DNA of 64,000 bases from NCBI RefSeq assembly GCF_014699075.1, contig NZ_JACXAB010000002.1, forward strand, positions 186,001 to 250,000, in the 5' to 3' direction. Of the stretch, positions 41,837 to 49,772 are shown piece after piece. The DNA comes from Microvirga sp. GTDB taxonomy: Bacteria; Pseudomonadota; Alphaproteobacteria; Rhizobiales; Beijerinckiaceae. The notes below the pieces were generated by a model. The model did not search any database and was not told where the DNA came from. It worked only from the letters and a program-made list of their open reading frames with translations. The translations under genes and the position numbers were made by a program. Numbering within the stretch: the first letter of the stretch is position 1; every line of letters starts with the position of its first letter.

Positions 41837-42259
41837 TCAGGCGACTTTGAGCACCTTGCCTTCGGCTTCGGCGAGGCGGGCCCAAAGGTCTATGTCGGGC
41901 TTGGGCGCTTCGGTCGCCGTGATGACGGCGGTACCGGCCTGGAGCGCCTCGAAGGTGGTGCCGAGCTGATCGAGCAGGGCGGGCGTCTTCCAGATGACGG
42001 AGATCTCGTCGGGGGTCATGTCGCACATGCCGCCGCGGCCGCAATTGTCATAGATCATCGTGATCTTCGGCGTCATCAGGATCGAGTAGTAGAAGCACGA
42101 CCGGATGATCACGTCGGGTTCCAGCGTGCGGCTGGGATGGCCACTCACGAAGAATGGGTCGAACTGGTCGCCATTGTAGGCCCGGATCAGGAGGTGACCG
42201 ACATCGGTCATTGGATCGACGGGGAGGTTCGGCGTTTCAGCAGTGGCGACGTCGGTCAT
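41837..42259 (-). CDS. Small protein of unknown function
   Basis: 140 residues. TDVGHLLIRAYNGDQFDPFFVSGHPSRTLEPDVIIRSCFYYS followed by MIYDNCGRGGMCDMTPDEISVIW; the Cys pair near CGRGGMC may bind metal. Acidic overall. No family recognised. The leader precedes it and the ATG at 42259 has AAAGG eight bases upstream. Confidence 0.65.
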   Translation of the reverse strand: MTDVATAETPNLPVDPMTDVGHLLIRAYNGDQFDPFFVSGHPSRTLEPDVIIRSCFYYSILMTPKITMIYDNCGRGGMCDMTPDEISVIWKTPALLDQLGTTFEALQAGTAVITATEAPKPDIDLWARLAEAEGKVLKVA

Positions 42260-42265
42260 GACGAA

Positions 42266-42278
42266 CCTTTCGGGGATT
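42266..42278 (-). promoter_or_regulatory. Leader-motif copy
   Basis: The minus strand reads GAATCCCCGAAAGG, six bases before the start at 42259. Confidence 0.65.
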
Positions 42279-42352
42279 CTCAAATCATTGGATCACCGTG
42301 ATGATTTGGAATGAAGCGAGTTGACCGTTCTCTGAGAAAGTTCGAAGGGCGT

Positions 42353-43513
42353 CTACTTCAATTTGTTGGCGGAGCGAGTGGCATAGACCTGGCTGATGAT
42401 CATCGGATGTAGAATCCAGCGATCGCCGAGTACGGGCACGAGAATGCTGAGGCGAGATAGTATCGCTGCCCAGGTCAGGATTGCGCCAGCGGGAAGATCG
42501 AATTCACTAACTGCAGATTTGATTTCATGCGCGTCTGCCTCTGAGAGGCGGCTGAAACGAGGATTGATCCAGCGTCGCTGCCGGAGTTTCCATAGCGCTG
42601 CCTTCACGGTGATGGGCGATTGATGTCCGGAAAGGACGATCTCGATCACATCTGCCAGGATGACAGCCTGCCAATCGGCAGGCGGCGCCATAAAGCATCC
42701 TGATCCGGGAACTTCGTGGCCTATGGCCCGGTCCAGCCCATCGGCATGGATCCGTCCCACGGCCAAGGAGGAGTTGCGAGCCGATCGGATATTGTTGAGT
42801 GCCGTGCGATAGGCACTCGCAAGAGCGAGGGCTCTTTGGGAGCGAGCCTCCTGGCGACGACGCTGTCTGAACTCCAACTCAGCCTGCCCATCGCGAAGCT
42901 TCGGATTGTGGAGCCATTTGCGCGGAGCCGCGTCGAGGATGGCATCTTCGAGATCCTTCCGCGAGATGTCGCGGGGCAGCTTAGATAAATCGACCTCAAT
43001 GGCGCTGATGTCCATCTCGGCAATTTGGGCGATTTTGGCAGGGCCGCATTCGTGCGTGACGGCGAACTCGACGATGAGATCCCTGCTTCCCTTTCGTACG
43101 ATTACGTCGGGAACAATCCCTTCCAGACGGTTCTCGAGGACGGCTGAGTCGAACTGGTAGGATTTTCCCTCGAAGCCGACCCATCGCTCCTGGCCGTCAC
43201 TCAGGTCGAGGGTCGGTAGGAAGAGATGAAGGTTTCGCTCCAGAACCTCCTTGGCGAACTTGTGGAGGGCGGTTTCCGGTCCTGTTTTGCAGGGCCGCCC
43301 GTCCTCCGTTCCTTGGTGGCCAAAATGGTGGTGTTGGACCTCGCCCTTCCGAGCGACAAGTGGTGCCCCGCAGCCGGGGCATACGCAGCCACAGGCCGCC
43401 CCTCTCGACACCTCAGAGATGTGAGCGATTGAGCCGTCCGGCCTCTGGCCTAGGATGAGGCTGTCTTGGCCATCGTGCCAGGCAAAGCTGTTAAGGACTG
43501 ACGCCTCCTTCAC
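42353..43513 (-). CDS. CoiA-like competence-family protein
   Basis: 386 residues. The N-terminal zinc-ribbon-like part (CGCVCPGCGAPLVARKGEVQHHHFGH, residues 41-66) and the following nuclease-like region (GIVPDVIVRKGSRDLIVEFAVTHECGPAKIAQIAEMDISAIEVDLS, about 132-178, with D and E in restriction-endonuclease-like positions) match the CoiA family, named for a natural-competence protein and also common on mobile elements. The C-terminal 200 residues are basic and helical. The start is GTG at 43513 without a clear ribosome binding site, so it is uncertain. It may handle incoming DNA (inference). Confidence 0.65.
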   Translation of the reverse strand: MKEASVLNSFAWHDGQDSLILGQRPDGSIAHISEVSRGAACGCVCPGCGAPLVARKGEVQHHHFGHQGTEDGRPCKTGPETALHKFAKEVLERNLHLFLPTLDLSDGQERWVGFEGKSYQFDSAVLENRLEGIVPDVIVRKGSRDLIVEFAVTHECGPAKIAQIAEMDISAIEVDLSKLPRDISRKDLEDAILDAAPRKWLHNPKLRDGQAELEFRQRRRQEARSQRALALASAYRTALNNIRSARNSSLAVGRIHADGLDRAIGHEVPGSGCFMAPPADWQAVILADVIEIVLSGHQSPITVKAALWKLRQRRWINPRFSRLSEADAHEIKSAVSEFDLPAGAILTWAAILSRLSILVPVLGDRWILHPMIISQVYATRSANKLK

Positions 43514-43593
43514 CGCAATTGTCCGTTTGAATCACTGCGGATCATAACACAAGCTGACCGAGCCGGATCCGCAGGCTGGCATGTCCCTGACGG

Positions 43594-44037
43594 TCAGTGG
43601 TGAGTGGCCGAATAGTTAAACTTCAGTTCGGCATGAGGGCTCTTTGCGGAATAGCCGACGACGTCGCACCCAGTCTTGGACCTGACGGGGCCGGGTCCGC
43701 GAAGGACGATCTGGCTTCCCTGCTCCATACCGATCACCTGATACGGGGCAGGGGCACAGCCGGATTTGAAGGCGTATGCGGTGCCGATAATCCGGTTTCC
43801 TTCATAGTCACCTTCGAAAAGAACTGCTCCTTCCTTAACCCCTGCCGCCGCAAGGCTGGCCTTTGGTTTGGAGTAGGTTGCTTTGATTTTGTCGCCGACG
43901 ACGAACCAGTCGATCACCGAGAGGTTGTGCTCATAGATATAGAGCTCGCCGGCGGCAGCCGGCCTGATCGCAACTGCGCTGATAGTGGCTCCGAGCAGAG
44001 AACTCATGAGCATAAGCTTATGAAGTTTCGGGATCAT
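43594..44037 (-). CDS. Exported protein of unknown function
   Basis: 147 residues. Signal peptide LHKLMLMSSLLGATISAVAIRPAAA, then a mature domain of about 120 residues with strand-rich composition (GELYIYEHNLSVIDWFVVGDKIKATYS) and two Cys (SGCAP, TGCDV). The real start is ATG 44037; a longer frame overlaps the BA14K gene and was rejected. It probably forms a unit with the BA14K genes upstream, though a terminator intervenes. Confidence 0.65.
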   Translation of the reverse strand: MIPKLHKLMLMSSLLGATISAVAIRPAAAGELYIYEHNLSVIDWFVVGDKIKATYSKPKASLAAAGVKEGAVLFEGDYEGNRIIGTAYAFKSGCAPAPYQVIGMEQGSQIVLRGPGPVRSKTGCDVVGYSAKSPHAELKFNYSATHH

Positions 44038-44090
44038 AACTGGTAATCCGGTGACGAAATCGATCGAAGAATAGCAGCTTTCGTAAAAAA

Positions 44091-44112
44091 AGAGGCTCCT
44101 CCGGGAGCCTCT
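44091..44112 (-). terminator. Terminator after the first BA14K gene
   Basis: AGAGGCTCC/GGAGCCTCT with a four-base loop and a long T run on the minus strand. Confidence 0.85.
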
Positions 44113-44137
44113 TTGCGTCATGCCTGTACCTGGCCGA

Positions 44138-44542
44138 TTAGTAGGTGCAGACGTAGCGCATGCCGTTGCTGGCGCGGAACGTTCCCGTGTTCGGGTCATA
44201 AGACCGGTACTTGCGGGCGCAGTAGGCTGCCAAGCGCGGATCGACTGTGCCGGGAGGGGGAGGAGCGGCCTGTGCCTGGCTGGCAATTGCGCCGGCGATG
44301 ATAGCGCCAGCGGCCAGACCGAGGACACCTGCTGCGACCGCACCGCCGTTGCCGCCGCGGCGGTAGTAACGGGGACCATGGTAGTAGCGTGGGCCGCCAT
44401 AATAGCGGCGGTACTGGGTGTAACCCTCACCTGGGTATTCCTTGGTGATCTCCGGGGTGTGGTTGCGGGGAGCCGCCACAGCCTGGGACATCGGAGCCGC
44501 CAGCATGGAGGCGGCAATCAGCAGAGAAGCGAACTTACGCAT
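44138..44542 (-). CDS. BA14K-family protein
   Basis: 134 residues. Signal peptide ASLLIAASMLAAPMSQAVAA, a Tyr/Arg/Gly-rich stretch (YRRYYGGPRYYHGPRYYRRGG), a Gly/Ala-rich hydrophobic segment (VAAGVLGLAAGAIIAGAIA, about 70-90) and the BA14K signature AYCARKYRSYDPNTGTFRASNG near the C-terminus. BA14K proteins were described as lectin-like immunoreactive antigens in Brucella and occur widely in Hyphomicrobiales. It is a close paralogue of the gene at 44827. Confidence 0.8.
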   Translation of the reverse strand: MRKFASLLIAASMLAAPMSQAVAAPRNHTPEITKEYPGEGYTQYRRYYGGPRYYHGPRYYRRGGNGGAVAAGVLGLAAGAIIAGAIASQAQAAPPPPGTVDPRLAAYCARKYRSYDPNTGTFRASNGMRYVCTY

Positions 44543-44780
44543 CGTCTTTCCTTGTGGCCTGTTTGGGGCCATCGTTTGGAGGGAGTGGCACAGAGGCCTA
44601 TGGGTTTAGGCAAAGCCCGTCCCTCAACCGAGCTTCGTCAAACGAGAGAAACATTCCCTAATTGGCATTATTCGAATTCCGAGTTGGCGTCCATAATCCG
44701 AAGTAGAATGTGGAGCTGAAATGATCGGGTTGCGTTAATGCGAGGATCTTCGAAAAGGTTTGAGAACGCGCTCATCAAAA

Positions 44781-44800
44781 AAGGCCCCTTTAGGAGCCTT
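44781..44800 (-). terminator. Terminator after the second BA14K gene
   Basis: AAGGCCCC/GGAGCCTT (one mismatch) with a four-base loop and a T run on the minus strand. Confidence 0.7.
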
Positions 44801-44826
44801 TTTGTCGCCGAGCTGCGGCTGGGAGG

Positions 44827-45249
44827 TCAGTAGGTGCAGACGAACCGTTCGCCGGCGCTAGTCAGGTACGTGCCGGTCATCGGATCATAAGACCGGAAGC
44901 GGCGAGCGCAGTAGGCGGCAAGCTGCGGATCTTGCGTAGCCGGAGGAGCCGGAGCCACTTGGGCCTGCGCTTGGTTGGCGAGTGACCCGAGAACGGCCGC
45001 GCCGATGGCCAATCCCAGGATGCCTGCGACGAGGGCATCGCCGCTGTCCCCTCGGCGATAGTGTCGACGGCCATAGTCCCGAGGCTCATCATAGCGGGAG
45101 CGCCGATACTCGCGATCGTAGCCCGAATACCGGTCACGCTCATAACCGCTATCTCGGTAGCTCCCCGGATAGCGGGACTGGGCGGCGGCTTCCGCCAGGG
45201 AAGCGCCAAAGGTGAAGAGGGCAAGGAACAGGGTTGGGATCTTGCGCAT
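44827..45249 (-). CDS. BA14K-family protein, second copy
   Basis: 140 residues with the same plan as the 44138 protein: signal peptide, a Tyr/Arg/Asp-rich stretch (SGYDREYRRSRYDEPRDYGRR), a hydrophobic Gly/Ala segment (ALVAGILGLAIGAAVLGSLA) and the signature AYCARRFRSYDPMTGTYLTSAG. It is the more diverged middle region that differs. Each copy has its own terminator, so they are separate transcription units probably arisen by duplication. Confidence 0.8.
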   Translation of the reverse strand: MRKIPTLFLALFTFGASLAEAAAQSRYPGSYRDSGYERDRYSGYDREYRRSRYDEPRDYGRRHYRRGDSGDALVAGILGLAIGAAVLGSLANQAQAQVAPAPPATQDPQLAAYCARRFRSYDPMTGTYLTSAGERFVCTY

Positions 45250-45297
45250 CGAGGCTGCTTTCTATTTTGAGGATGGAGGGCGAAGGTTGCGCCTGGC

Positions 45298-45441
45298 TCA
45301 GTAGTCGTCGCGGCGCTTGGCGGCTGCGCGGTTATAGGCGACGCCCTTACCCTTCTTGCGGGTGTCGACGACCTTGTGGGTGCTGCGACCCTGGCTGCGT
45401 GCGTTGGCGAGAGCTGCCTGAACCGGATTGAAGCGAGCCAT
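45298..45441 (-). CDS. Very small basic protein
   Basis: 47 residues, highly basic (THKVVDTRKKGKGVAYNRAAAKRRDD). The leader precedes it with AGAAAGGA. An upstream ATG in the leader would be in frame and would add MNSEKSPERIRT. Basic composition suggests nucleic-acid binding, but no family was recognised. Confidence 0.6.
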   Translation of the reverse strand: MARFNPVQAALANARSQGRSTHKVVDTRKKGKGVAYNRAAAKRRDDY

Positions 45442-45449
45442 TGTCCTGA

Positions 45450-45465
45450 TCCTTTCTGGGGATTT
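45450..45465 (-). promoter_or_regulatory. Leader-motif copy
   Basis: The minus strand reads AAAATCCCCAGAAAGGA, eight bases before the start at 45441. GAATTCG lies upstream. Confidence 0.7.
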
Positions 45466-45568
45466 TTCCGAATTCATCTTCACGCTCATGATCCGAAATA
45501 AGCTTCCGAACGCTGCAAGAGCCGTGGATTGGACGAGTTCATTCCCCAGAGAGGCGTCGTCGCTACCG

Positions 45569-45856
45569 CTATCGCCCGAATGTCATTTCTCCGTCCCGGG
45601 CGGTCCAACGATGAGATGCCTGATCTTTTCCAGGATGAGCCGGGTATTCCACGACTGCGAATGTCAGGGCAGGAAATTCGCCGGACAGGTTCAGCAGAGT
45701 AGGACGCGGGTCCAGGTCACCGCCCGATAAGCTGACGATGATCTCTTCCGAAGTGTCTTTCCTGACGACAGGAAAGGAATTCAAAAAGTGGGATCTGAAT
45801 TCGCCTAGGGTCGCCTGCGGCCCTGTGATCGTCGTTTCAATGATGAATTCGGACAC
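45569..45856 (-). CDS. Small protein of unknown function
   Basis: 95 residues. MSEFIIETTITGPQATLGEFRSHFL begins a strand-helix pattern, with EEIIVSLSGGDLDPRPTLLN in the middle. GTG at 45856 was chosen because GGGAGGA lies six bases upstream; no suitable ATG exists. No leader motif was seen. Confidence 0.5.
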   Translation of the reverse strand: MSEFIIETTITGPQATLGEFRSHFLNSFPVVRKDTSEEIIVSLSGGDLDPRPTLLNLSGEFPALTFAVVEYPAHPGKDQASHRWTARDGEMTFGR

Positions 45857-45929
45857 AGCCTGTCCTCCCTCTTCCTTCACCGGGCAAGTGTCTCCTCGGG
45901 GACTTTACCCAGGCAGCGCCCGTTTTGGG

Positions 45930-46268
45930 TTAGTCAAAGGTGCGAGAGGTTGTGATGGCAGCGGCGGCTGTCTTCTTAGCCGGCGCTCCTGAAAGGTTGG
46001 GGTACTTCGCCTCTGAGTATCCGCTGGCGTAGACGCCGCCTGTCGCGAAGGCCACCCCGACAACAACCACGAGGCCCAGCCCAGTGGCCCAGCCCTGCCT
46101 GTGGGATTTCCAGAGGGTCAGCACTGCCGGAGCCAGGCACATGCAGAGCAGAATAAGACCGAACATGAAGAAGGCATGGAGGTTCGGAGAGTGGTAGACC
46201 GCCCCGATGTCGAAGTCCCGTGGCTGTGGCGGCTCTCCCAGGAAGAATTGTGATAGGAACGAGAACAT
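45930..46268 (-). CDS. Small membrane protein
   Basis: 112 residues with two hydrophobic segments (FFMFGLILLCMCLAPAVLTLW, about 33-53, and GLGLVVVVGVAFATGGVYA, about 64-82). The short C-terminus is Lys/Ala/Thr-rich. GGGAGAAAACG precedes the ATG. Divergent from the monooxygenase-like gene; the 236-base spacer should hold promoters for both. Family not recognised. Confidence 0.6.
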   Translation of the reverse strand: MFSFLSQFFLGEPPQPRDFDIGAVYHSPNLHAFFMFGLILLCMCLAPAVLTLWKSHRQGWATGLGLVVVVGVAFATGGVYASGYSEAKYPNLSGAPAKKTAAAAITTSRTFD

Positions 46269-46504
46269 CGTTTTCTCCCAATGATTTCGGGGAGCGTTAT
46301 CCTCCCCTTTCCCCTGTTGTAGACCAAATCTGAAATTCTTCGATCGAACTGGTCAAGTTTCCCCAGCCTTCGGCCGACCGGGGACCGATCCCATTACCTC
46401 TGGCGTAATCGACCCGAGGCAGCGCGTCCGGCATGGTCCCGCTACCTAAGCGAGTTCGCTTGAACTCTTGAGCGCAAGTGACCTCCCAGATTGAGGACCA
46501 AACG

Positions 46505-46816
46505 ATGGCAATCACCTACCTGATCAAGTTCGATGTTGTGCCCGAGCAGCGCGATCGGTTTCTCTCGCTCCTGAACGGAGTGCTCGACGCGATGCGAAGC
46601 GAGCCGATGTTCCATCAGGCGGTTCTGCACCAGGATCCGGAGTCCAAGAACCGCTTCATGCTCTACGAGACCTGGGAGAGCCATGAGGACGTTCTGTCCG
46701 TCCAGTTGAACCGGCCGTACCGTGAGGCTTACCATCAGGCGCTCCCGGAACTTCTGAGGGAAGAGCGCGACATTTCAATTTGGGAGCCGTTGCGTGCAGA
46801 TATGCAACAGCGATGA
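46505..46816 (+). CDS. ABM-domain monooxygenase-like protein
   Basis: 103 residues, the size of single-domain ABM (antibiotic biosynthesis monooxygenase, YgiN-like) proteins. AITYLIKFDVVPEQRDRFLSLLNGVLDAMRSEPMFHQAVLHQDPESKNRFMLYETWESHEDVLSVQLNRPY follows the ferredoxin-like pattern with the W-x-S/D and the Leu-rich C-terminal helix. Such proteins are cofactor-free oxygenases or dimeric sensors; the substrate is unknown. AGGACC lies eight bases before the ATG. One of few plus-strand genes in this part. Confidence 0.75.
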   Translation: MAITYLIKFDVVPEQRDRFLSLLNGVLDAMRSEPMFHQAVLHQDPESKNRFMLYETWESHEDVLSVQLNRPYREAYHQALPELLREERDISIWEPLRADMQQR

Positions 46817-46939
46817 GCCGGCTTCATAACAAACTTGTAATCCCCGGGTCATAGAAACGAAACGCGGCCATGCCCATCTTGGTGTGGCTGTTGGGCTGGG
46901 GCTATTCCGCCGCATTGTCGGCATACGTGGAGATCACGC

Positions 46940-47161
46940 ATGACACTGGAACAGGGGCCCAGAGATTGTCAGAGGACGATGGTTTCTCCCTTAGACCTCA
47001 GTCAGGTCAGGGACGCGGTCAGAGAGGTCCGGGCCTGTCATCCGGGCAGCATCTTGGCCGACTTGGTGGAGGAGAAAATCCGGGCGCTGGAAAGTGCTTC
47101 ACACCATTTCGTGAGCGACCTTTTCGAGGATTTCCGCATCAGCCGGCCGCTCAATTCTTAG
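46940..47161 (+). CDS. Small protein of unknown function
   Basis: 73 residues, mainly helical (QVRDAVREVRACHPGSILADLVEEKIRALESASHHF) and acidic. GGAGATCACGC precedes the ATG. Its stop overlaps by four bases the 3' end of the zinc-ribbon gene on the other strand. Longer overlapping frame 46870-47193 was rejected for lack of a ribosome binding site. Confidence 0.5.
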   Translation: MTLEQGPRDCQRTMVSPLDLSQVRDAVREVRACHPGSILADLVEEKIRALESASHHFVSDLFEDFRISRPLNS

Positions 47162-47328
47162 TGACCGGATGGGTCCTCCAGGCATTGGCCTGAGCAGGCC
47201 CCGTCTCCCCGACAATCAGTGCACGGGTCATCGTCCTTGGCGATGCCCGTGCCTTTGCATTCATAACAGCGGGCTCCACTGAGCCAGTCTCGCTCGCCTG
47301 TCCCGTCGCAATGAGGGCAGTCGTCCAT
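47158..47328 (-). CDS. Tiny DnaJ-like zinc-ribbon protein
   Basis: 56 residues with eight Cys in CxxCxGxG-like pairs: CPHCDGTG near residue 4, CYECKGTG near 21, CTDCRGDG near 36, then CSGQC. This is the pattern of the DnaJ central zinc finger, here as a stand-alone protein. GGAGG precedes the ATG by six bases. It lies 12 bases after the 213-residue gene, so the two are co-transcribed. A similar CTRCGGTG motif starts the protein at 51117. Confidence 0.65.
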   Translation of the reverse strand: MDDCPHCDGTGERDWLSGARCYECKGTGIAKDDDPCTDCRGDGACSGQCLEDPSGH

Positions 47329-47340
47329 GAGGACCTCCGG

Positions 47341-47982
47341 TCAGTGGAGTGTGTTCAGACGTTCGGTGATGCGTCCGATCCGGCCTGAGATGGACAGACA
47401 GGCATTCAATTCGGCGATCACCGGCGGCGTGAGGGAAGCGACCGGAATTTCGACGAACTTCAGCGCATTGGCCTTGTCGTACAGGCCGGCATGGCGGAAC
47501 GCCTGCCGGTGACGCTCGAAATGTTCCTGGACCAGATCGGAAGGGCCGTGCTTGTGCAGGGTGCCGCCGATGAGGGTATCGGTTTCAAAGAACAGACCGA
47601 GCGTGCCGTCGGCCGGGATCGTCAGCACCGTATCCGGCCCTCTCATGAGGTAGAGGTTGCCGTCGGCTCCCATCCCGTATTGGAGGCTATGCCAGACCTG
47701 CTGCAGGACCTCGACAGCGGTGCCGAGATCATAGAGCTCGTTGCCGATCTTCTGCTTGACCACAATCTCGGGCCCGAGGTTGCCGGTGTCATCCAGGAGC
47801 GACACGAAGGCATCGCCGAAGGGCTCGCTGACCAGAATGGTCCTGGTCGGCGGGTCGATATAGAGCCCCATGTAGTCGGTCTCACTGCGGAGCATGAGTT
47901 CGGTGTAGACCATCCCGGCGGTCTCGGCGTCCGGGAACACGAAGCAGCGGTGAGTGGCAATCAGGTCGGTGGCAGCCGTCAT
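47341..47982 (-). CDS. Protein of unknown function
   Basis: 213 residues. MTAATDLIATHRCFVFPDAETAGMVYTEL and LILVSEPFGDAFVSLLDD-type segments suggest an alpha/beta fold; the end (ELNACLSISGRIGRITERL) is helical. Acidic overall. No family recognised. It follows 40 bases after the 74-residue gene on the same strand. Confidence 0.65.
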   Translation of the reverse strand: MTAATDLIATHRCFVFPDAETAGMVYTELMLRSETDYMGLYIDPPTRTILVSEPFGDAFVSLLDDTGNLGPEIVVKQKIGNELYDLGTAVEVLQQVWHSLQYGMGADGNLYLMRGPDTVLTIPADGTLGLFFETDTLIGGTLHKHGPSDLVQEHFERHRQAFRHAGLYDKANALKFVEIPVASLTPPVIAELNACLSISGRIGRITERLNTLH

Positions 47983-48022
47983 CGGCGCTATCCTTCTCTT
48001 GATGTCTGGGGAGGGTGGCGGC

Positions 48023-48247
48023 TTAGGAGCGCAGGTAAGCGACGTCCTTCTGGAACTTCAGGTTTCGGCCCTCCGCCTCGGTGAGGCCGACGAACTCGGA
48101 TGAGGAAAAGCTGATCTCGTCCGGGTAGTAGTCGAACAGCATAACTTCACGGCCGTCCTCGAAGGTCGCGTGGACCTCCGGGAGAGGGCCGAACGGCGAG
48201 CGGGAAATCGGGGTGATGCGGGCGGACACGATCTTCTGGTCGGACAT
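48023..48247 (-). CDS. Small protein of unknown function
   Basis: 74 residues, acidic and strand-rich (MSDQKIVSARITPISRSPFG, EVHATFEDGREVMLFDYYPDEISF). GGAGACGCC lies before the ATG. It follows 42 bases after the OB-fold-like gene, so it is probably co-transcribed. Function unknown. Confidence 0.6.
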   Translation of the reverse strand: MSDQKIVSARITPISRSPFGPLPEVHATFEDGREVMLFDYYPDEISFSSSEFVGLTEAEGRNLKFQKDVAYLRS

Positions 48248-48289
48248 AGCGGCGTCTCCTGCTGTTCGGGAGGCAATGGATCGGTTGCT

Positions 48290-48703
48290 TTAGCCCTGCT
48301 TGGGCTCGACGTACTGGATCTGGAATTCCCAGGACTCGACCTCCTGGTTCTGCTGGTTGCGCCAGGTGCGCTTCTTCCAGTAGCCGCGGACCACGACGGT
48401 CGTGCCCTGATCCATAGGGGCAAGCATCGCGTCGATCTCGGAGCGCTCCCGGAAATGGGGAACGAAATAGGTCCCAGAGAAGCGGCGGCCGCGCTCATCG
48501 GTGCCGTGGAAGCTGACGATCTTGTCTCCCGCTCCCGTGAACCGGTGCATCGGGTACTCGCTAAGGGACACGGTGATCGTGTGCTTGGAGAGTTCCTCGC
48601 GCTTCTTGGCGTCTTCAGCGATCTGAGCCTGGAGCTCGGCCTCCTCACGGGCTTTCCGCTCCTCTGGGGTGAGAACCTTGATCTTCGAGAAGTCGAACGC
48701 CAT
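48290..48703 (-). CDS. Small protein with OB-fold-like pattern
   Basis: 137 residues. A helical N-terminus (TPEERKAREEAELQAQIAEDAKKREEL) precedes a strand-rich part (HTITVSLSEYPMHRFTGAGDK, VPHFRERSEID, TTVVVRGYWKKRTWRNQQNQ, EFQIQYVE). The last strands resemble the ...VRGYWK.R.W.... pattern of SSB-type OB folds, but no clear family match was possible. The leader precedes it. Confidence 0.55.
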   Translation of the reverse strand: MAFDFSKIKVLTPEERKAREEAELQAQIAEDAKKREELSKHTITVSLSEYPMHRFTGAGDKIVSFHGTDERGRRFSGTYFVPHFRERSEIDAMLAPMDQGTTVVVRGYWKKRTWRNQQNQEVESWEFQIQYVEPKQG

Positions 48704-48709
48704 GGCCGT

Positions 48710-48724
48710 TCCTTTCGGGGATTT
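48710..48724 (-). promoter_or_regulatory. Leader-motif copy, canonical
   Basis: The minus strand reads AAAATCCCCGAAAGGA, six bases before the start at 48703. Confidence 0.7.
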
Positions 48725-48773
48725 TCATCTCAGAGTGTCTGCCCATCTCAATTGGACAGAAAATCCAACGGGA

Positions 48774-48965
48774 TCAGCGGTGCTTCCGACCCGGGTGTCG
48801 GAGCGCCCGACGGGCTTCTTCCGCTCGGAGGCGCAGGAATGTCTCGCGGGGGCCGGAGGGGTCGTGCTGTTTCCGGAGGAACACCGCAGCGATCCTCTCA
48901 GCGATGGTGGCTCTCTGGAGCCGGATGACGAGGGCTTGCCTGGGGCGGTGTAGGCGAGGATGCAT
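48774..48965 (-). CDS. Small basic protein
   Basis: 63 residues, very Arg/His/Leu-rich (RLQRATIAERIAAVFLRKQH, LRLRAEEARRALRHPGR), probably helical. AGGGGAG gives a good ribosome binding site before the ATG. The start lies 12 bases after the stop of the gene at 48978, indicating co-transcription. Basic composition suggests nucleic-acid contact; not proven. Confidence 0.45.
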   Translation of the reverse strand: MHPRLHRPRQALVIRLQRATIAERIAAVFLRKQHDPSGPRETFLRLRAEEARRALRHPGRKHR

Positions 48966-48977
48966 GCTGGCTCCCCT

Positions 48978-49379
48978 TTAAGCCGCTTCGACCAGGTAGC
49001 GCTTGTGCGCTGGCATGGCCCGCAGCAGGGCAGCCCGTGACAGAGCCTGCATCGCCGTGACGGCGGCAAGGGGCTTCTCTTCGCCGGCCAGAACACGGTT
49101 GAGGATTTCGACCGTGGCGGAGTCGATCTGCTCGACCGTAGCGAAGGCTTTGCCCGTTTTGGGGGCGACGGATCCGATCTCAGCGTAGAACGCCCGCATG
49201 GACGCCTCCCGCTCGACCACCATCTCGACCCGGCCGTGACGGACGATCTCGAAATGGTCGTCGGCAATTTGCTCCCAGAGGATGCCGAAGGAGGCCTTGC
49301 GGTCGAACCAGTAGGTCGGTGCGCCGTCGACCGACATCATCAGGCCCTGCGGAACGATGTCATAACGGATCGTGGGCAT
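48978..49379 (-). CDS. Small protein of unknown function
   Basis: 133 residues. MPTIRYDIVPQGLMMSVDGAPTYWFDRKASFGILWEQIADD is strand-rich, and the C-terminus is helical (ALSRAALLRAMPAHKRYLVEAA). An upstream ATG in the leader is in frame (MKSPEKEKP) and could extend it by nine residues. The leader is one of the clearest copies. No family recognised. Confidence 0.7.
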   Translation of the reverse strand: MPTIRYDIVPQGLMMSVDGAPTYWFDRKASFGILWEQIADDHFEIVRHGRVEMVVEREASMRAFYAEIGSVAPKTGKAFATVEQIDSATVEILNRVLAGEEKPLAAVTAMQALSRAALLRAMPAHKRYLVEAA

Positions 49380-49386
49380 CGGCTTT

Positions 49387-49403
49387 TCCTTTTCCGGGGA
49401 TTT
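49387..49403 (-). promoter_or_regulatory. Leader-motif copy, canonical
   Basis: The minus strand reads GAAATCCCCGGAAAAGGA, seven bases before the start at 49379. ACAATTCGAG lies upstream. Confidence 0.75.
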
Positions 49404-49431
49404 CATCTCGAATTGTCCGCTGATCCGGATC

Positions 49432-49770
49432 TCAGACGATGGAGCGGAAGAGGCCGTGCTCCTCATCGACGTAGTCCTCGAAATCGAGGCCCTTCAGCAT
49501 GTTCGGATCGACAACCCAGACCTCTTGAACGGGGAGGGCGACCGTTTCGCCCTGAATGGCAAAGCCGGCGTCGCGCATCAGGGTCTGGACGAGGTCTCCA
49601 TCCTCATCGGCTACCTGGATACGGTTTCCAAGCACATCATGGCTGATGGCAATCTTGCCTTCAGGGTCGCTCGTGACCACGGCCATGTAAGCGTCGAGTG
49701 AAGTCAGGAAGGTAGCGAACGCGAATTGCCGGAAGATGCCCATCTCGATGGCCGGTGCCGCTGCTGCCAT
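49432..49770 (-). CDS. Small acidic protein of unknown function
   Basis: 112 residues. IEMGIFRQFAFATFLTSLDAYMAVVTSDPEGKIAISHDVLGNRIQVADEDGDL suggests a small alpha/beta domain, ending in an acidic tail (DFEDYVDEEHG). No family recognised. The leader precedes it. Confidence 0.65.
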   Translation of the reverse strand: MAAAAPAIEMGIFRQFAFATFLTSLDAYMAVVTSDPEGKIAISHDVLGNRIQVADEDGDLVQTLMRDAGFAIQGETVALPVQEVWVVDPNMLKGLDFEDYVDEEHGLFRSIV

Positions 49771-49772
49771 TG

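Noticed and set aside
43600..44517. 307-codon frame running through the exported gene and BA14K gene
   Set aside because: Only the part from ATG 44037 has a signal peptide; the upstream extension is antisense-like, overlaps the BA14K gene and has no start signal.
46870..47193. Alternative 107-codon frame overlapping 46940-47161
   Set aside because: Weaker start signal; the inner frame has a ribosome binding site and a helical, acidic composition.
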